64,000 bases of DNA from Marinilactibacillus sp036039175. Lineage in GTDB: Bacteria; Bacillota; Bacilli; Lactobacillales; Carnobacteriaceae_A. The stretch covers positions 62,001 to 126,000 of the forward strand of contig NZ_JAYXKP010000006.1 of NCBI RefSeq assembly GCF_036039175.1, given 5' to 3'. This document shows positions 60,444 through 64,000 of this stretch, in pieces. The translations under genes and the position numbers were made by a program. Within the stretch, counting starts at the first letter, position 1. Each line of letters starts with the position of its first letter. The notes under the pieces were generated by a model. That model was not told where the DNA came from, made no database searches, and saw nothing but the letters and a program-made list of their open reading frames with translations.

Positions 60444-61991
60444 TTATGCTTGATTCATTTGTTCGATTAATTGCTTTTTCATTTTCAGCAGTTCTTGAAA
60501 TCGTTTTTCGAGTTCAGTTGTTGGTTCTATGCTTAATTGGCTTAAAACCGTCGCAATCTCGTTTTCTAGACGCAACTTTTCTTCTTCCAATGCATTCGGT
60601 CCTTTGACAGATTTTGATTGTTTGAAAACGTCATAGCGACCTTCAAATACTTTAAGAGACTGATCTTCGATAATCAGTAACCGTTCAGCGACTTTATTCA
60701 TAAACCGGCGATCATGGGATACGAATAAAATACTTCCCTCATATTCCATGAGTAAAGCTTCCAGCGCTTCAATTGCCTGCGTATCTAAAAAGTTCGTTGG
60801 TTCATCTAGTATCAAGGTATTGTAATCTCCAACAATCAATTTCGCCAGTGCTACTTTAACGCGCTCTCCGCCACTCAGTACGTGAATCGGTTTATGAACA
60901 TCATCGTTTTTGAACAGCAATTGTGCCAAAACGATCCGAATCAGCGTTTCTGTTTGTAATGAACCTTCTTGTACGTTCTCTAAAATGGTCTTCTGTTCCT
61001 TCAATACACTAAGATTTTGAGCAAAATAACCTGGCTTCATCGCCGCCGATGTTTGAATACCTTCCGTTTCACACAAAATATTTTTCAGTAATGTTGTCTT
61101 TCCACTCCCATTTGTTCCCACGATGGCGATTTTTTCTCCGCCTTTGATAAAGAAACTTGTCGGTTTAAATAAAACCTTTTGAGGAAACGCCAAGCCAAAG
61201 TCGTTTGCCCGTATGATTTTTTTATTAACAAATCCTCTAGCATTGGATAATTTCATCTTAATAATCTCTTGTTCTTCCGGTCTCTCTACCGTCTCCAATT
61301 GATCGATTCTTTTTTCCATAGATTTTGCGGTTTTATATAGTTTTTGTGCTTTTTTTCTGAAATAAAAGCTTTTGGATTCATCTGTTATACGGTCTGCTTT
61401 ATTCTTTTTACTTTCCAAAGCTTCTGTTAACTGTTTTTCCTTTTTCTTATAAGAATCGTAGGACACTTGTTGACGTTGAAGATCACTTTGTTTCAATGCT
61501 TCGTAATCTGAATAGTTCCCAGTATACTCCGTGATTTTTTCATGACTGAGCTCCCATATTTTAGTACACGTCTTGTCCAGAAAGTCACGATCATGGGAAA
61601 TGATGATATAGGCGCCTTTGTAAGCCTTGATTTCTTTTTCTAACCACTCCACATGTTCAATATCAAGATGTGTTGTAGGTTCATCAGCGAGCAGTATTCC
61701 AGATTTTTCTTTGAGACTCTCTACGATTGCATGGGCTGTAAGTTCTCCCCCACTTTTTGTTCCAATCGATTCCTTTAATTGCGGAATAAAAGACACTTCC
61801 TGACTGCGTTTAACCCTACCTGTGTCCGGTTTGATCGTTCCTTTTAAAATATTCAGTAAGGTTGTTTTCCCGCTACCGTTTTTTCCGACTAATCCTATTT
61901 TATCTCCTGGTTCTACTTTCAAGTTTTCTATATTTACTAATATTCTATCTTTGATCGAGTATGTGATTTTATTTGCTTCTATCCAAGCCAT
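60444..61991 (-). CDS. ABC-F ribosomal protection protein, Vga/Lsa/Msr-like
   Basis: 515 residues with two ABC domains and no membrane span. Walker A of domain 1 is GKNGSGKT (36-43); the signature SGGE follows after only about 37 residues, the short first domain typical of antibiotic-resistance ABC-F proteins. Walker B is LLADEPTTHLD with E104. A long charged linker (about 165-245) would reach into the ribosome. Domain 2 has GTNGSGKTTLL and LSGGERVKVALAKL. The short domain 1 and the attenuated leader point to lincosamide/streptogramin/pleuromutilin-type resistance, but the exact drug is not readable. The ATG ending at 61991 starts the fold; an ATG nine codons earlier has no ribosome site. Confidence 0.88.
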   Translation of the reverse strand: MAWIEANKITYSIKDRILVNIENLKVEPGDKIGLVGKNGSGKTTLLNILKGTIKPDTGRVKRSQEVSFIPQLKESIGTKSGGELTAHAIVESLKEKSGILLADEPTTHLDIEHVEWLEKEIKAYKGAYIIISHDRDFLDKTCTKIWELSHEKITEYTGNYSDYEALKQSDLQRQQVSYDSYKKKEKQLTEALESKKNKADRITDESKSFYFRKKAQKLYKTAKSMEKRIDQLETVERPEEQEIIKMKLSNARGFVNKKIIRANDFGLAFPQKVLFKPTSFFIKGGEKIAIVGTNGSGKTTLLKNILCETEGIQTSAAMKPGYFAQNLSVLKEQKTILENVQEGSLQTETLIRIVLAQLLFKNDDVHKPIHVLSGGERVKVALAKLIVGDYNTLILDEPTNFLDTQAIEALEALLMEYEGSILFVSHDRRFMNKVAERLLIIEDQSLKVFEGRYDVFKQSKSVKGPNALEEEKLRLENEIATVLSQLSIEPTTELEKRFQELLKMKKQLIEQMNQA

Positions 61992-62029
61992 GTTGATCTC
62001 GCCCTTTCTCTTATCCATTCTTTAACGCC

Positions 62030-62337
62030 ATCAGGATTTAAGAAACATGGAAAAACCTCCTATTCCACTGTTGCGGAATGGGAGGTTTGAATTTGTGATA
62101 GAGATCCATAAGTCTAAAAAAGCTACTTATTTTTATACCGGTTCTCTGTATGCACAATCGCCTGATCCTATTCCATCTAATAAAGACACAACTAAATAGA
62201 GTTCTAGAAGAACCTATTTTTGTCTTATTGATTTGTTATAGGATTAGTTACGCATTGGCCCAGAGTACACCTCGATCTTTTTTAAGATGTGTCTAGAGTA
62301 CCCTACCTCTATTTTATTGTCAACGATTTTAAGTCGT
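62030..62337 (-). promoter_or_regulatory. Attenuated leader of the ABC-F gene
   Basis: On the minus strand a near-consensus promoter, TTGACA (62323-62318), 17 bases, TACTCT (62300-62295), gives a leader of about 300 nt. It contains a three-codon ORF (ATG CGT AAC TAA) preceded at some distance by GAGGTG, a hairpin near 62191-62220, and a terminator just before the gene (62051-62089). The RNA segment UGGAAUAGGA occurs twice: in the 3' arm of the terminator (62067-62058) and upstream (62175-62166), where it can pair with the 5' arm instead and act as antiterminator. Confidence 0.7.
62051..62089 (-). terminator. Attenuator terminator upstream of the ABC-F gene
   Basis: On the minus strand AAACCTCCCATTCC, loop of 8, GGAATAGGAGGTTT with a single A-C mismatch, then T-rich. 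It lies after the promoter and about 60 bases before the coding start. Confidence 0.85.
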
Positions 62338-62493
62338 TTACTCGAATCGAACGACTCGGTACCAGCTATTTTGGTTGTCTGTATAGTTCTCAGTATCAAA
62401 TCCACTAATTGCATACCCTATAAAAGAAATACATAAACCGATAACCATAAAAGCAACACTTAGTTTTGTTAAAAAAGTTTTCCCGATTTTCAT
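62338..62493 (-). CDS. 51-residue membrane protein, truncated DUF4097-like
   Basis: The ATG overlaps the DUF1700 stop codon by the ATGA rule, so translation is coupled. Residues 1-10 are basic, 12-30 form one membrane span (LSVAFMVIGLCISFIGYAISGF), followed by ENYTDNQNSWYRVVRFE and a stop. In many Firmicutes a PadR-DUF1700 pair is followed by a full DUF4097 protein that starts the same way (span, GF, then a W-Y motif) and continues as a beta-helix. Here the frame ends where that domain would begin. It may be a remnant or a functional mini-protein. The ABC-F promoter starts 15 bases after the stop. Confidence 0.7.
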   Translation of the reverse strand: MKIGKTFLTKLSVAFMVIGLCISFIGYAISGFDTENYTDNQNSWYRVVRFE

Positions 62494-63083
62494 AGACTTA
62501 TTGCACCCCTTTTATGAAATACTTTTTCTTTGAAGTAGTTTGTTGTTTTCTGACTATATCTAACGAACCGCTTACTAATACTTATCGTTATCAATGTAAT
62601 CAGTAAACCTGCTCCAAATAGCATCAAACCAATTCCAAGCTGTGTGAACCCTATATGAAATCCATCCATTAAAGCTAGTGGGCTTAAGATCGTACTCGCT
62701 AATCCACCCGCAACCCCTGCGAAAGCAAGAGCTCCAGTCATAACCGGAATACACCAAATCACCACGTAAAGACTGAATACCAGTAAAATCCCTGCTAATC
62801 CTAGTGAACCCCATAGCGGAAATCCTAAAATTAAGAGCATCACAAGATATGGACTGAACTTTTTGGATACTGGTAAATCCCATTCAAGCGGTGTGCCTTT
62901 GACAGAATCAATAATTTGTTCAGGTGTGTCTAGCTGACTGACTGCTTGCTCTTCTGTCATGCCTTCTTCCATGAGATCAAGAATCATTTCATCATAATAA
63001 TCTACTAATTCACGAACTTCTTCTGGCCTCATAACGTAAGATAAGTGGCTACTCAATGTTTTGATAAATTCAATTCTATTCAT
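62490..63083 (-). CDS. DUF1700 membrane protein
   Basis: 197 residues. The first 70 residues, IEFIKTLSSHLSYVMRPEEVRELVDYYDEMI then MTEEQAVSQLDTPEQI, are the helical DUF1700 head; four membrane spans follow. Often paired with a PadR regulator and thought to help envelope stress or regulator function, but the role is unproven. It overlaps the PadR gene by 8 bases. Confidence 0.88.
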   Translation of the reverse strand: MNRIEFIKTLSSHLSYVMRPEEVRELVDYYDEMILDLMEEGMTEEQAVSQLDTPEQIIDSVKGTPLEWDLPVSKKFSPYLVMLLILGFPLWGSLGLAGILLVFSLYVVIWCIPVMTGALAFAGVAGGLASTILSPLALMDGFHIGFTQLGIGLMLFGAGLLITLITISISKRFVRYSQKTTNYFKEKVFHKRGAISL

Positions 63084-63393
63084 CTTCTACACTCCTTTTA
63101 ATATATTCATGTATCGCTTGAACTTTCTCCCAAGAATCTAAGAAACCCTGAATGCTTTTGAGTCCTTCTGGCTGAATCTGATAATATTTTCTCAGTCGTC
63201 CGTTATGTGCATTGGAATAGGTGGTTACTTTCCCCTGGCTTTCCAATCTTTTTAAAATAGGATATAGTGTGGACTCGGTGATTGGTAAGTGAGAAGAAAC
63301 GGTCTTTACAATTTCGTACCCGTAAGAATCTCCATAATTCAAATTTGCTAAGATGTAATATTCAATTAACCCTTTTTTTAGCTGTGTGTCCAA
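63076..63393 (-). CDS. PadR-family transcription regulator
   Basis: 105 residues, the small PadR subfamily. Winged helix with YYILANLNYGDSYGYEIVK and STLYPILKRLESQGKV, then a short C-terminal dimer helix. The start is TTG with GGAGG 7 nt upstream. Likely autoregulated through the palindrome just upstream and controlling the DUF1700 gene in its own operon. Confidence 0.92.
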   Translation of the reverse strand: MDTQLKKGLIEYYILANLNYGDSYGYEIVKTVSSHLPITESTLYPILKRLESQGKVTTYSNAHNGRLRKYYQIQPEGLKSIQGFLDSWEKVQAIHEYIKRSVEDE

Positions 63394-63414
63394 TTCGACA
63401 CCTCCTTATACACA

Positions 63415-63435
63415 ATACTATATATTACATAGTAT
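63415..63435 (-). promoter_or_regulatory. PadR operator palindrome
   Basis: ATACTAT (63415-63421) and ATAGTAT (63429-63435), perfect 7-bp arms with a 7-base spacer, 22 bases before the padR start, where the -10 should be. It has the usual look of a small-PadR operator. Confidence 0.65.
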
Positions 63436-63533
63436 AAGAATACAAGCCTTTTATCTTTATTTTTTCTATACCTTTATTCTATTTCATTATGTGATACAAT
63501 TTGTGGGCATATTCAAATAGAGGAGGTCGGGAA

Positions 63534-63806
63534 ATGATTTCTAAAAAAAATCGTAGAATACTACAGCTATTGGGATTTGTCATAGGAGTATCTTTTGGAT
63601 TGTGGCGCCCGCAACAAGTTCAAATGATGCTGCCAATACTTGGAATCACAGTCGGTATCGGATACTTTTTTCTTTCCAGAGTCTCCACGGAGAATAAAAC
63701 GGATCTAACAGAAATCAAATGGTTTGTTCCTATTCAAATGATCATGTACTTCGTGATCGGAGGAGCGATTGGCTCATCCATTCATTTATATATGGCATTC
63801 TTCTAA
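63534..63806 (+). CDS. Small membrane protein, unknown function
   Basis: 90 residues with three hydrophobic segments (about 8-24, 29-47 and 65-88) and a KKNRR start. Nothing recognised. GGAGG lies 7 nt before the ATG at 63534. Divergent from the PadR operon. Confidence 0.7.
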   Translation: MISKKNRRILQLLGFVIGVSFGLWRPQQVQMMLPILGITVGIGYFFLSRVSTENKTDLTEIKWFVPIQMIMYFVIGGAIGSSIHLYMAFF

Positions 63807-63852
63807 AAAAAGAGGCTCGTTAAATGTTTTACACATCTAACGAGCCTCTTTT
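63805..63852. terminator. Bidirectional terminator near the right edge
   Basis: A 15-bp stem (63808-63822 with 63838-63852), A-rich and T-rich at its ends. Confidence 0.88.
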
Positions 63853-63883
63853 AAATTCGAAAAATAAAATTGATTTGATTACT

Positions 63884-64000
63884 TTACTGCATCATAGCGA
63901 GTGCGCCCATTGGATCCCATGGTTCTAGTTCGGTAACAGGTTCTTCTAGTGCTTTCAACCATTGTTCCTCTACATATTTTTTGCTGACGGTGATTTGGTA
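63884..64000 (-). CDS. C-terminal end of an unidentified protein
   Basis: The last 38 codons and stop of a minus-strand gene that continues beyond the window. The visible tail holds VEEQWLKALEEPV and ends WDPMGALAMMQ. I do not recognise the family. The clean open frame and terminator just downstream support a real gene. Confidence 0.6.
   Translation of the reverse strand, partial: YQITVSKKYVEEQWLKALEEPVTELEPWDPMGALAMMQ

Noticed and set aside
1..64000. CRISPR array, tRNA or rRNA genes, prophage
   Set aside because: No regularly spaced direct repeats, cloverleaf or rRNA segments, and no integrase or phage structural genes were found while reading both strands.

Overview
The window is a chromosomal segment of a low-GC Gram-positive bacterium. 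Several points indicate Lactobacillales, probably a Carnobacteriaceae-type organism such as a Marinilactibacillus or Alkalibacterium relative; the family placement is inference. They are a complete lower mevalonate pathway with type 2 IPP isomerase, an OppBCDF/OppA peptide importer, potABCD, a CsbB/YfhO-type cell-wall glycosylation pair, a PerR-box-controlled Dps, strong AGGAGG ribosome sites with many TTG/GTG starts, and CcpA-type cre-like sites. No tRNA, rRNA, CRISPR array, insertion sequence or prophage gene was recognised.

Left edge (1-3200): a small AT-rich defence island. A partial nuclease-like gene (DUF4297/PD-(D/E)xK type, minus strand, running off the window) lies divergent from a retron. 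The retron has an extended -10 promoter and a structured ncRNA at 964-1092 with perfect 11-bp a1/a2 repeats and a stem capped by a UUU loop. It encodes a 579-residue reverse transcriptase with NAxxH, YADD and VTG motifs fused to a C-terminal TOPRIM domain, the architecture known from retron-Eco2 (Ec67). This is the most interesting system here.

3200-9200: coaA, then the isoprenoid cluster mvk-mvaD-pmk-fni and a small HEYGH membrane protein. 9166-18510: azlCD, pyrimidine-nucleoside phosphorylase, oppBCDF with its own promoter, a DUF3899-like protein and oppA. 18800-25800: threonine catabolism (kbl, tdh), rpiA and potABCD. 25900-33300: an oxidoreductase, murB, an exodeoxyribonuclease III with an unusual Asp at the catalytic Glu position, beta-carbonic anhydrase, a GNAT, an aldo/keto reductase and a SulP permease.

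33400-42500: a small XRE regulator, a yybP-ykoY manganese riboswitch upstream of a P-type ATPase, an L7/L12-CTD-like membrane protein, an alpha/beta hydrolase, the CsbB/YfhO-like pair behind a long leader, and a VOC protein. 42500-51300: GH4 6-phospho-beta-glucosidase with cre-like sites, glyA, a DEDDh exonuclease, GNAT, tsaE, an amidase, dps, an MBL hydrolase and an asparaginase. 51300-60200: scrB-scrA and scrR with two operator palindromes, an acyl-ACP thioesterase, an AbgT transporter, and a tandem-PII protein paired with a tandem-repeat DUF1538 membrane protein.

60400-64000: an antibiotic-resistance-type ABC-F gene with a long leader that looks like a classical transcription attenuator, a PadR-DUF1700 operon ending in a 51-residue gene that resembles a truncated DUF4097 protein, a small membrane protein, and the 3' end of an unidentified gene. 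Regulation is unusually legible: one riboswitch, one or two attenuators, a perfect PerR box, ScrR and PadR operator palindromes, and clean intrinsic terminators after most transcription units.
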